From: Desulfobulbus rhabdoformis
Lineage (GTDB): Bacteria > Desulfobacterota > Desulfobulbia > Desulfobulbales > Desulfobulbaceae
DNA: 64,000 nucleotides
NCBI RefSeq assembly: GCF_016919065.1
Contig: NZ_JAFFQA010000004.1
Coordinates: forward strand, 1 to 64,000
Reading direction: 5' to 3'
Below are positions 1 to 7,866 of the stretch, piece after piece. The translations under genes were made by a program, and so were the position numbers. The stretch's first letter is position 1. Each line of letters opens with the position of its first letter. The notes beneath the pieces are model-generated. The model had not been told where the DNA came from. It made no database searches and saw only the letters and a program-made list of their open reading frames with translations.

Positions 1-2
1 CA

Positions 3-212
3 GTACGGCTAAGAACAGATAAGACCCGGGGCTGTGTTGCCCGCCGAACAATCTTGGCCATGGTCTATAAACTGGGAATGAGTGCAGAAAAAAAGTGGCA
101 AAGGCTACGAGGATTCAAGCTCCTTGCCGATATTATCCGGGGTGTCAAGTTCAAGGATGGGGATCCTATCACCCCTTTAACAGAAGACGAACTGAACAGG
201 GCCGTCATGTGA
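3..212 (+). pseudogene. C-terminal end of an IS256-family (mutator) transposase
   Basis: Frame 3 is open from the window edge to a TGA at 210-212 and gives about 69 residues. It reads RTDKTRGCVARRT, then LAMVYKLGMSAEKKWQRL and GVKFKDG, the typical tail of DDE transposases of the IS256/mutator type. The rest of the gene lies left of the window, so it may be intact there. About 20-35 bases after the stop, the stretch CTTGACCATAACTCC (234-248) resembles the right inverted-repeat end usual for this family, which would place the element's edge near 248. Family assignment is from motif memory and is fairly firm; the exact end is inferred. Confidence 0.75.
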
Positions 213-248
213 GAGCTATTCTTAAACACCAGACTTGACCATAACTCC

Positions 249-356
249 GAATTCTGTTATCGATTTAATCGTCGTTTTTGGGAACATGAGCTTCCAATGC
301 GTTTACTGAACGCATGCCTTGCCCATGCTCCGGGCAAACAACTGAAAATAGTTTAG
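249..356 (+). pseudogene. Remnant of a second transposase C-terminus (IS1595/ISL3-like guess)
   Basis: Directly after the presumed IS256 end, the same frame reads EFCYRFNRRFWEHELPMRL and then a short tail to a TAG at 354-356. The YRFNRRFWE string is characteristic of the C-terminus of IS1595-type transposases. No upstream part is present, so this looks like the 3' stump of an older element into which the IS256-type element inserted. Its end coincides with the 3' end of the opposing exported-protein gene. Confidence 0.5.
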
Positions 357-775
357 AGCCATAAATTATTATTTCCTCCATCGTTGCCGACATATGCCGG
401 GTTGTTAAAAGTATTGCTGCTGGCTGTACCAAGAACGACAGCTTCTCCTGTGTTGATTATAGAATTGGTGAGATTTCCATCAATCACAGTACCCAGCCCG
501 TTAACATGGATATTTGAAGCATTTTCTTTCACGGTCAATCCTGCATATGCAGAGGTAGGGGTTGAGTCAGGGTGTTGGACGTAATCTCCACCTGTAAGTT
601 TTCCTCCAACGTACGTGCGTCCATCAACATGACTTGTTGATGTGGCGTCGTCTAAAACGACAAGATTGAATTGCTCCAAAATTTCCTGACCCGTTAACGA
701 CGAGGCGAAAGCAACACCGCTCATCAGGCAGAAAAAGAATGAGATTAGTATAAATTGTACGAGTTTTCGATTCAT
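353..775 (-). CDS. Exported protein with start of a choice-of-anchor-A domain, probably truncated
   Basis: The start is taken at the ATG at 775, preceded by AAGG about 7 bases upstream. The product is 140 residues. It opens with a clear signal peptide (MNRKLVQFILISFFF...GVAFA), then reads QEILEQFNLVVLDDATSTS and HVDGRTYVGGKL, which resembles the N-terminal part of choice-of-anchor-A proteins. Such proteins are usually about 300 residues. Here the frame stops at 353-355, exactly where the insertion-sequence debris begins, so the C-terminal half and anchor appear to be lost. Function unknown; probably no longer functional. Confidence 0.55.
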   Translation of the reverse strand: MNRKLVQFILISFFFCLMSGVAFASSLTGQEILEQFNLVVLDDATSTSHVDGRTYVGGKLTGGDYVQHPDSTPTSAYAGLTVKENASNIHVNGLGTVIDGNLTNSIINTGEAVVLGTASSNTFNNPAYVGNDGGNNNLWL

Positions 776-1512
776 CGTTGCGCCTTTATTTATGGGAAAT
801 AGCAATGGTTTTTTTTGCAAATTGTAGGCCTTTTGCCGGGATGTTTTTTTTTATTTTGTTGTTCTAGCATGTTATGTTCAGTAGGGGGGTTCCGGGAGGT
901 TTGGGTTGAGAAACAAGATAGTATTATTACAATAAACCGGATATTTTTTTCGGCAAAGAGAATTAATCCTTCTGGTTGCCTTTCCCATTTGTTTTTTGAG
1001 CCCTGTATTTTGGCCTCGCATCTTCGGCACAAGTAATCGTAACCCCTTCATATTTGTTCCCCATGCCTGGAAGTGGCCAAAGCGAATCACTGGAGGCAGG
1101 TAAGGAATATAGGTCTTGCCTGTTGAGTGCAGACGCTGGCAGTGGCGAAGTGCAACGCGGAGTTACTAGGTCAGACACGACGTGGGAGGTCAACTTTGGG
1201 AGAGGCCTTTCAGTGGGATGCTCCCACCAGGATACGTTCCTTCCCAGGACAAATGAGCACAAGGTGAAGATCCGCAATCATTATCGCATGAAAGGAGGCT
1301 CTGTCGTCATGGATTCAGGGGGGGGCTTGCCTTACTTTCGAGCATAAAAGAGTGTGCTTGAGAAGCTCGATATCGGTGGAAGCCAGGCCAGAAATATCAA
1401 CATCCGGTTTAAACTTTGCTCTAAATAGAGAGAAGTTCAATTTTATATCAACAGGACGATAACGCAGTGGATTCGACTGCATATGGTCGTTTACCCAATG
1501 AGGTGTGTGTAG
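776..1512. other. Intergenic region with no convincing gene
   Basis: 737 bases without a supportable gene. Several overlapping open frames exist on both strands, but none has a signal, domain or good ribosome site. The stretch 1343-1500 read on the minus strand gives a protein-like segment (NPLRYRPVDIKLNFSLFRAK), possibly a gene remnant, but it is unrecognised and runs into the start of the following transporter gene. Confidence 0.4.
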
Positions 1513-2712
1513 GTGCAAGATATGTCGGGTATGGACAGGGATCGCAAGAATAGAGACGCTCAAGGACTGTGGTGGAAACGATTTCTCTATACCGTAACCG
1601 GCGCCAATCTTGACTATGAGGTGGGACCCAACTGGTTTGCCTCGGTCATGGGAACTGGCATTATCGCCAATGCTGCCGCCGCCCTACCGCTTTTCTCCAG
1701 TCACCTCAAAGGATTCGCCCTTCTTGTCTGGTGTTTTGCCTCGCTGATGCTCGTAGGCCTTGTCTTGGCTTCGGTTTTTTTTCTTGTCCATCGCCAGAAT
1801 GCCTGGATTCGCCATTTTCGGGATCCGATGATGGCCCAGTTTTACGGGGCTCCGCCCATGGCCGCCCTGACGGTTGCCGGCGGTGCGCTGCTGGTTGGGC
1901 AGGGGCTGGTTGGTCAGGAGCTTGCCCTCAGGATTGCCTGGAGCCTTTGGTGCATAGGCACGGTGGGAGGGCTTTGCTCTGCGGTGATCATTCCTTACCG
2001 TCTGTTTACTGTCTTTGCAGTTCGGCCCGATTCGGCCTTTGGCGGCTGGCTTATGCCGGTGGTGCCACCCATGGTCTCCGCTGCTATTGGGGCCATGCTT
2101 GTGCCCCATGCACCTGTTGGGGGAGTGCGGGAAACGCTTTTTTATGGCTGCTTTTCCCTTTTTGGTCTCAGTCTTTTCGCTGCGGTGATCATCATTTCCA
2201 TGATCTGGAGCCGCCTGGCCCATCATGGCACCTCAGGGACCTCGCGGGTGCCCACTCTCTGGATTGTGCTGGGACCTTTGGGGCAATCCATGACCGCGGC
2301 CGGAATCCTTGGCACGGTGGCCCAAGGGGCGGTTCCGGCAAAGATAGCCCTTGGATTTGAGCTCTTTGCAGTTTTTTATAGCGTCCCGGTTTTTGGTTTT
2401 GTGATGCTCTGGACCTGCCTGGCTATTCTGCTGACCCTGAGGGCACACCGTAAAAATATGAAATTTGCCCTGACTTACTGGGCCTTTACCTTTCCGGTTG
2501 GCACCTGTGTGACGGGCACGGCGCAACTGGCGCACCATACCGGCCTACCGCTTTTTGCCTGGGCCAGCGTTTGTTTTTTTCTTGGGCTGATTCTCGCCTG
2601 GTTAGTGGCGGCCTTTGGTACGACCAAAGGCATGATCACCGGTCATCTCTTTCGACCACCTGCAGGACCGGCGGGGCCGATTGTTTCGATGAAGGATTCC
2701 TCTGCTTCGTGA
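1513..2712 (+). CDS. TDT/SLAC1-type transporter (TehA-like anion channel or sulfite/dicarboxylate exporter)
   Basis: A 399-residue very hydrophobic protein with about ten membrane segments, the usual size and topology of the tellurite-resistance/dicarboxylate transporter family (TehA, Mae1, SSU1, plant SLAC1). The N-terminal part has the family's PNWFASVMGTGI signature near residue 40. Members move small anions such as sulfite, malate or nitrate; the substrate cannot be read from sequence, though sulfite export would fit a sulfur-metabolising host (inference). The start is ambiguous: GTG at 1513 with GAGGTG upstream, or ATG at 1522 or 1534. The gene is monocistronic and convergent with the next gene, with a family A repeat between them. 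Confidence 0.85.
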   Translation: MQDMSGMDRDRKNRDAQGLWWKRFLYTVTGANLDYEVGPNWFASVMGTGIIANAAAALPLFSSHLKGFALLVWCFASLMLVGLVLASVFFLVHRQNAWIRHFRDPMMAQFYGAPPMAALTVAGGALLVGQGLVGQELALRIAWSLWCIGTVGGLCSAVIIPYRLFTVFAVRPDSAFGGWLMPVVPPMVSAAIGAMLVPHAPVGGVRETLFYGCFSLFGLSLFAAVIIISMIWSRLAHHGTSGTSRVPTLWIVLGPLGQSMTAAGILGTVAQGAVPAKIALGFELFAVFYSVPVFGFVMLWTCLAILLTLRAHRKNMKFALTYWAFTFPVGTCVTGTAQLAHHTGLPLFAWASVCFFLGLILAWLVAAFGTTKGMITGHLFRPPAGPAGPIVSMKDSSAS

Positions 2713-2715
2713 CTG

Positions 2716-2817
2716 TTGGCACGCCACCTTCACTGTTCGTAACAAGCCGATAAAGTGGACTGTAATCGACCTGTCTCCAACTTTGAGGCTGACGCACCGA
2801 TGAATGTTCACGGATAC
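2716..2817 (-). repeat. Family A palindromic repeat, partial copy (left half)
   Basis: Matches the left half of the family A element at 28221-28437 in reverse orientation. It has the ATCCGTGAACATTCATCGG-like end at about 2817 and the hairpin core whose arms centre on CCGATAAAGT / ACTGTAATCG. The right half is missing. It lies between two convergent genes, where its hairpin could help end transcription. Confidence 0.7.
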
Positions 2818-2823
2818 AAAGGG

Positions 2824-3936
2824 TTAGGCATTTTGAAACCGCTCAATAAATTTGCGATCGATTATGTCTTTCAGGTAAAAGGCCAATTTGCCCGAAAAGG
2901 TCAGCCCCCATTTGGAGAAAATGCCTTCTCCGTCACCCAGGTTATAGATCAGAAGATACGAGCCACCCGGTTGAAAGACCTCAAACTGCCTGTTTTCGAG
3001 GGCTGCAAGGAGGTTGTGATAGAGAACGGGGTTCTGGCGTACTGCATAGACGCCGACCTTGTCCAGCGGTCCCTCTTCAAAATAGATGCAGTCTCCCCCT
3101 CCAAAGATATTGCCGTGGGCAACGGATTGAAGACAACGATTCACCCGTAAGCCGCCATCCGGACCAATGGGCAAGTCAGAATCGGCAAACAGAGACGAGG
3201 GCCTGACTCCAATGGAAGGAAAGAGGAGGTCGGCCTGGTACTGCTCTCCATTCTCCAGAAGGATGTTACCCGACTCGATCTGTTTTACATACCCCTGCTC
3301 TAGAATCTCAACTCCCTTGCGGCTCAGTAATTTGCGTGCAAGGTATTGCGCCCGTCCAGGCCTGCCGGCAAGGAGTTGTTTCCCTGCAAAGATTTGAATG
3401 CGAGGCATGTATATGCCCTCTTGGCTACAGAGCTGGTGGATATTACCCGCAATCTCAATGGAGGAGGGGCCGCTGCCGACAATGGCTATGGTAATGGTGG
3501 CCTTGGCAGCTTCCAGGAGAATGCGTTGTCTGGCTGCCAACAGATCTTCTATGGGCTTTGCCGTGAAGACTTGTTCCCCCGTTCCTGCAATGATGGAGCG
3601 TGGAACATAGGACCCCGCGTTACAGGAGAGCACATCATAGCTTAAAGGGGCGGATTCTCCTTCCAGATGGACCTGTTGCTTGTCGGGATCAATGCGTTTG
3701 GCCTTGCCCAGAACAAAACGTCCCCCCTTGCTCTCGACAAGTTTTCTGGTGGCAAAACGGATCTCATCGGGGTGGTAGGTCCCTCCAAGCATGCCAGGGC
3801 CCATACCGCTGTAGTAATGATATTCGGAAGGCTGAATCACGGTGACCCCAAACCCCTTGTTGATGAAGGTGTCCAGCTGCGCCAGGGTAACCATATGTGC
3901 ATGACCTCCACCAATGAGCAGAAGTTCTTTTTTCAT
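2824..3936 (-). CDS. FAD-dependent pyridine nucleotide-disulfide oxidoreductase (SelD-associated / NDH-2-like)
   Basis: A 370-residue flavoprotein. The N-terminus reads LLIGGGHAHM, the dinucleotide-binding glycine motif in the GGGHAH form typical of the small family often found N-terminal to, or beside, selenophosphate synthetase SelD (TIGR03169-like). A second nucleotide-binding stretch, IAIVGSGPSSIEIAG, is near residue 150, and a GGGDC flavin motif near residue 275. The C-terminal amphipathic part (FYLKDIIDRKFIERF) resembles NDH-2 and sulfide:quinone reductases. Start ATG overlaps the stop of the upstream rhodanese-ferritin gene by 4 bases (ATGA), so the two are translationally coupled. Substrate unknown; no SelD domain is fused here. 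Confidence 0.75.
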   Translation of the reverse strand: MKKELLLIGGGHAHMVTLAQLDTFINKGFGVTVIQPSEYHYYSGMGPGMLGGTYHPDEIRFATRKLVESKGGRFVLGKAKRIDPDKQQVHLEGESAPLSYDVLSCNAGSYVPRSIIAGTGEQVFTAKPIEDLLAARQRILLEAAKATITIAIVGSGPSSIEIAGNIHQLCSQEGIYMPRIQIFAGKQLLAGRPGRAQYLARKLLSRKGVEILEQGYVKQIESGNILLENGEQYQADLLFPSIGVRPSSLFADSDLPIGPDGGLRVNRCLQSVAHGNIFGGGDCIYFEEGPLDKVGVYAVRQNPVLYHNLLAALENRQFEVFQPGGSYLLIYNLGDGEGIFSKWGLTFSGKLAFYLKDIIDRKFIERFQNA

Positions 3937-4778
3937 GCTTCACCTGCGGTTTGGTCGATGTAGTCACTGATTTTTTTCATATGACTTCGCTCTTCTTCGG
4001 CAATGTCCAGCATCACTTTGCGAAATTCCGACTGGGCTCTGTGCTGCTCGGCTGCCCGTGAGTACAGATCAAGAGCCTGCGCCTCAATGGCCATGGCCAG
4101 ACCAAGGACTTCCAACTCAGATTCCAGATCGGTCTTGTAAAGATTGAGATATTCCTCAGTGGACAGTCCTCCTTCCAGGGCTGGTTCAGCGACTTTCTGG
4201 GCAAAGTCATCCTCGAGTATCGCCTCTCCCGTGAGGTCCTGATAGAGGGTGAGCAGGCGCTGTTGATGTTTAATTTCAATATCAGCAAGCAGGTGGAAAA
4301 GAGATCTTGTGGCCTCGCTTGAGACTTTTTGTGCAAGCGAGAGGTAGAAATCACGCAGGCCCATCTCCAGGCCAAATCCAATTATCAGGGCCTCCTCAGC
4401 CGTGGTCGCTTCGGAGAAAAGGTGAAGGCCAATATCTTCCGGACCAACGGCGACCTGTTTTTCCCAGGCCTTGATACCACCGGTGAGGTTATAGATTTTC
4501 TTGAATTCTTTGCCAGCGAGCATCTGCGCAGCAACACGGCTGCGGCCCCCGATGGCGCAGTAGATGACAATGGGTTTTTCTTTGTCAAGTTCTCCCAGGC
4601 GGCTATCCAGCTCTCCCATGGGAATGAGTTTGGCCTCTGGTAAATGACCGGATTTATATTCTTTGGGTTGGCGCACATCAAGAAAGGTAACCTCGCCCGT
4701 TGGATACTCTTTGGTTAGCTCATGAGCTTCCTGCCAGGTGATGGAAGAGACCGGGGTGAAAAACTGCAACCATTTCAT
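3933..4778 (-). CDS. Rhodanese domain fused to rubrerythrin/ferritin-like domain
   Basis: The start is placed at the ATG at 4778 with GGAG just upstream, giving 281 residues. Residues about 10-105 form a rhodanese domain with VTFLDVRQPKEY and the active-site loop IVIYCAIGGRSR carrying the catalytic cysteine. Residues about 125-275 form a four-helix ferritin-like domain with two Glu-x(n)-E/H-x2-H type helices (DIEIKHQQRL, IAEEERSHMKKI), as in rubrerythrin. The expected roles are sulfane-sulfur transfer plus a di-iron centre handling peroxide or sulfur; this is family knowledge, not proven here. It is coupled by a 4-base overlap to the downstream flavoprotein, suggesting a shared redox or sulfur-stress task. 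Confidence 0.85.
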   Translation of the reverse strand: MKWLQFFTPVSSITWQEAHELTKEYPTGEVTFLDVRQPKEYKSGHLPEAKLIPMGELDSRLGELDKEKPIVIYCAIGGRSRVAAQMLAGKEFKKIYNLTGGIKAWEKQVAVGPEDIGLHLFSEATTAEEALIIGFGLEMGLRDFYLSLAQKVSSEATRSLFHLLADIEIKHQQRLLTLYQDLTGEAILEDDFAQKVAEPALEGGLSTEEYLNLYKTDLESELEVLGLAMAIEAQALDLYSRAAEQHRAQSEFRKVMLDIAEEERSHMKKISDYIDQTAGEA

Positions 4779-4848
4779 AATAAATTCTCCAAAAAAAAAA
4801 TGAAAAATAAGAGTACTTCGCCTCTCGTGTCGGGCCTGTGCATTAGAA

Positions 4849-5017
4849 GGGGGGATAATTTGATTTTTCAATCAAGGCCAAGGATTGCTGATAATTTTAC
4901 GGTAGGCATATGATTGATATCGGAATCTTCGCTTACCTCCGAGGATAAAAATTTTAGCATGGCGAGCTAAGCGCAGACTCCGCGAGATAGACAGAAAAGC
5001 AATCATTCAAGATTCCC
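4849..5017 (+). mobile_element. Family B miniature element (MITE-like), degenerate left end
   Basis: The copy contains the diagnostic TTTTTCAATCAAGGCCA, the central GGTAGGCATATG and GCTTACCTCCGAGGATAAAA, and the right terminal repeat ending ATTCAAGATTCCC. The left terminal repeat is shortened to GGGGGGATAATTTGA. No matching flanking direct repeat is visible, so this is probably an old copy. It carries the optional AGCGCAGACTCCG module near its right end. No coding capacity. Confidence 0.75.
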
Positions 5018-5435
5018 TGTATTTTTATGACCGAACAGGGGAGAAGTGCCGAAAGAACCTGTATCTTCGGATTCGCAAGTGATTGCTTGGTGCCGGAGAT
5101 GTTAGATATCAGCCTGTGCCGCGTACACCTTATGTAAGCTGGCCGATAATACCGCAGATTCGGTACCCTGTAACTGCTAACGTATTTTGTCACTCTAACA
5201 CAGGCGATTGTTCCTCACTATGAATTATCTATGGAGGGAGGAGAGATTCTTCCCTTCTAACCACCCAATTCCCATTGTTCCCTTTATCCCTGATTTTATG
5301 GGAATGCGGGGAGAGGGGGCGTACACTTTAGAGCACGGCTTGATCGCTAAACGGTTGGCCTGGAAAACTGGTTGCCCCAACGAGCGGAAGAGCCGTGAGC
5401 AAAACTCTCCACGTGGACACACATTGATTAAATCC
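5018..5435. other. Intergenic stretch, nothing recognised
   Basis: 418 bases between a family B and a family A element. It contains a few open frames without domain, signal peptide or clear ribosome site. No RNA gene or terminator is evident. Confidence 0.4.
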
Positions 5436-5647
5436 GAATCCGTGACGGCGGGTGGTTACTGAACAACGCATCTTTTTAATAAGACAACGTATTTTTATAA
5501 ATTCATGAATTGTTCAGTTGCACCCGCCGCCCTTTGGGGTATCCATTAGCACGCCACCTTCATTGCCTGCAACATACCGATAAAGTTTACTTTAATCGGC
5601 ATGTCACAAACAACGAAACTGGCGCACTGATGAATGCTCACGGATTC
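5436..5647 (-). repeat. Family A palindromic element, complete copy
   Basis: About 212 bp bounded by GAATCCGTGAC at the left and GCTCACGGATTC at the right, imperfect inverted repeats of each other. It is in reverse orientation relative to the copies at 28.2 and 57.97 kb. The interior has the long hairpin with core ACCGATAAAGTTTACTTTA, plus the weaker second block ending GGTGGTTACTGAACAAC. No convincing target duplication is seen. Confidence 0.75.
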
Positions 5648-5905
5648 AAGGTTAAAGATATCAAGGCTAATTTCGGCAAATTCACCGGTTATCGGGCTAC
5701 AAACGCCAATATTGTCCTCAATGACGTGATCATGTCCGCCTTTGCCGAGTTTCACCTGAAAGATCAGTCACTGCTGGCCTTCGATGTACGATGGCGTCGG
5801 GAGCCAGAAAATTTACACACGGTCTATGGAGTGGGCGACATTTTTTACGACTCTCAGGGGCGCGTCATCCTGAATGAGGTCGCTCCTCACGTCTTCAGGA
5901 AATAA
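5630..5905 (+). pseudogene. Coding-like fragment abutting a family A repeat
   Basis: An open frame beginning inside the end of the family A element and running to TAA at 5903-5905. The part after the repeat reads like real protein (FGKFTGYRATNANIVLND ... QSLLAFDVRWRREPENLHTV ... GRVILNEVAPHVFRK), but I do not recognise the family. Having no start of its own outside the repeat suggests that the 5' part was replaced or displaced by the repeat insertion. It could still be expressed from the ATG at 5630, which lies within the repeat. Confidence 0.3.
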
Positions 5906-6044
5906 TTCTCGTTTTCGAGTCTTCTCTTTTTTTTTTGTTGGGAGCGCAGTAAAAGTGGAGTCAAAAAGAGACGTTCTGGGCGGAAATATGCCTCGTCTTT
6001 GCCACCGGCACGTTTCTTTATCTCTCAAATATGAGGGGGCTCCC

Positions 6045-7577
6045 ATGCGATTTTTCTGTATTATTCTTGGTGTTTTTTTCTCTGCCCAGGCCTGGGCCAG
6101 CATTCCGGCAACCCCGGTGATGACCTTGTATCGTTTTAATGGTGATACAGATATCCCCTATTTCCGGGTGGACAGTTTCGGCAAGAATGGTCCCGGCAAA
6201 CCGGCTGGACGGTTGGCCCAGGGGACATCGGTTATCCCCTGTGTGATGGTGAAAAATGAAAAACCGCTGACCAACGGCGATGGGGTTCCCTATGTGGGGT
6301 TTGAGGTCGTGGTTGATGCGCGTAAGGCTGGGCCAACCGATGCTATACGTTTTCAGCGTATGGTGGAGGCTCGACAGGCAATGCGGGTTGCAAGTCATCA
6401 GTGCCGACCAGGGATGCGGTATGTCCTTGATGTTCGCAAGCTTTACTCTATGAGCAAACCGCCTCAGTTTGATCCTGCCCCAACTGCATCTCATCGAGTT
6501 CGGCCCCGGGTTGTCCAGGGAGAGCTGGATCAGATTGTGCGCAGTTTTCATAACTCCAGGGCCTGTGCTACGGTTAACACTCAGCTTGTGGGACGACGGG
6601 CTCGTTTGGATAAGGCCTGGAATCGATTCATTCGGGAGCATGCAGGGCGTTGGTCACAAGCGCAGCTCAAGCGCGCGAAGCATCTGGATTATGTCATGCG
6701 CACAGCCCTTTTTGAAGGGCATCTAGGAAGGGGCTGCAGTAGCTATGGTGCCTGTGAGCGAAACATTATTGCCCTGTCAATTCGTAACCGTGGACTCGAA
6801 GGCTGTGCGACTCGATTAGGTTGTCGGGAACCTGGAGATTTTCAAGGGGTCTGTTCCAAGGTCTCCCAGTACAATATCTGGGATGAATACCTCACGCAGA
6901 TATCAGGGCTGACCTCCTGTTTTTTGCGTGACGATCTTGCAGCAGGAAAGGCCGCAAACGGAAAAGAATATCAGAAGTTGGAGGCGATGTATCGCCAGAG
7001 TCTTACCGACGTGGAACGGATTCTCTTTGGTGATGATCGTGAGCTGCAATCGCTGTTTCCGGGAAATTCGCTTGCTGATCTTAAAAGCCTGCGCCACTAC
7101 TATCATGCCCCGGCCATGGGGAAGTGTTTCCCCCAGTTGAAGCGGATCGAATATATGTCGGGTGCGGTGGCCCGACGGGGAAAGGCTTATGCCCTGATCG
7201 CCAATACCCGTATACAGGTGGGAAAAAAGCAAGGAGACGATTATTTTTTTTCCGCACTTGAAGTGCGTGATGCCGACAAGGGGGATCAGTTGCGCCTGGT
7301 GAATGACTATCGCGGTTTTTTGGTGGATGGGCGCCGGGTCAGTCTTGCCGGAGTATCGTCTCGTTGTCGGCCCTATGGGATTCCCCGTGGGTGTTCTACA
7401 AAAGCAACCAGCCGTTACCGTAAAACCCCCAGTTGGGTCAATGCAGGAAAACCTCTGGAGATCCGCTGCCGCATTTCCGACAGGGGCGAACAATGCAACC
7501 GTGCCGGGAAAGAACGTTTGGTCCGCGTGGGGGGCGTCTGTGATACCGAGATGCGGCCCTTTGGCGGCATCAGATAA
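6045..7577 (+). CDS. Secreted cysteine-rich protein of unknown function
   Basis: The start at ATG 6045 has GAGGGGG five bases upstream and is immediately followed by a signal peptide (MRFFCIILGVFFSAQAWA), which decides it against the longer open frame. The exported part is about 490 residues with no membrane segment and about 15 cysteines, several in GC or CR contexts (GRGCSSYGACERN, GCATRLGCREPG). This suggests a disulfide-stabilised periplasmic or extracellular protein. No family is recognised. The gene is alone on its strand and ends before a strong bidirectional terminator shared with the opposing hydrolase gene. Confidence 0.7.
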   Translation: MRFFCIILGVFFSAQAWASIPATPVMTLYRFNGDTDIPYFRVDSFGKNGPGKPAGRLAQGTSVIPCVMVKNEKPLTNGDGVPYVGFEVVVDARKAGPTDAIRFQRMVEARQAMRVASHQCRPGMRYVLDVRKLYSMSKPPQFDPAPTASHRVRPRVVQGELDQIVRSFHNSRACATVNTQLVGRRARLDKAWNRFIREHAGRWSQAQLKRAKHLDYVMRTALFEGHLGRGCSSYGACERNIIALSIRNRGLEGCATRLGCREPGDFQGVCSKVSQYNIWDEYLTQISGLTSCFLRDDLAAGKAANGKEYQKLEAMYRQSLTDVERILFGDDRELQSLFPGNSLADLKSLRHYYHAPAMGKCFPQLKRIEYMSGAVARRGKAYALIANTRIQVGKKQGDDYFFSALEVRDADKGDQLRLVNDYRGFLVDGRRVSLAGVSSRCRPYGIPRGCSTKATSRYRKTPSWVNAGKPLEIRCRISDRGEQCNRAGKERLVRVGGVCDTEMRPFGGIR

Positions 7578-7804
7578 GAAGCTTTTCAGTTACGCAAGAA
7601 ACACAAAAAAAATTATTATCACTGAAACTCAGCTGCAATATTTGTCTCGGGCAAGGCCCGCTCCGAGTACGATAACATTTGGGAGGCTGGAGACGGGCCA
7701 TGCCCGCGACAGGGCAAACGGTTTACCGACTCTTTGCCTTTTGCGGAAGAGAAGTGGCACCCGGCACAAATTCTTCTTTTCCAGCGGAGCTTTGATGGTA
7801 ATCA

Positions 7805-7850
7805 CAAAGAAAAAAGGGGCTCGAGTTGACTCGAGCCCCTTTTTTCTTTG
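7805..7850. terminator. Strong bidirectional intrinsic terminator
   Basis: Near-perfect palindrome: A-rich flank, stem GGGGCTCGAGT / ACTCGAGCCCC, then TTTTTTCTTT, and the mirror image on the other strand. It sits between two convergent genes and can serve both. Confidence 0.9.
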
Positions 7851-7866
7851 TGTTTCTGGTGCAGCG

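Noticed and set aside
1054..1347. Plus-strand open frame of 97 residues in the first intergenic region
   Set aside because: Composition unlike a protein, no domain or ribosome site.
1315..1563. Minus-strand open frame with a protein-like middle (NPLRYRPVDIKLNFSLFRAK)
   Set aside because: Overlaps the start of the transporter gene, has no ribosome site and no recognised family; mentioned only as a possible remnant.
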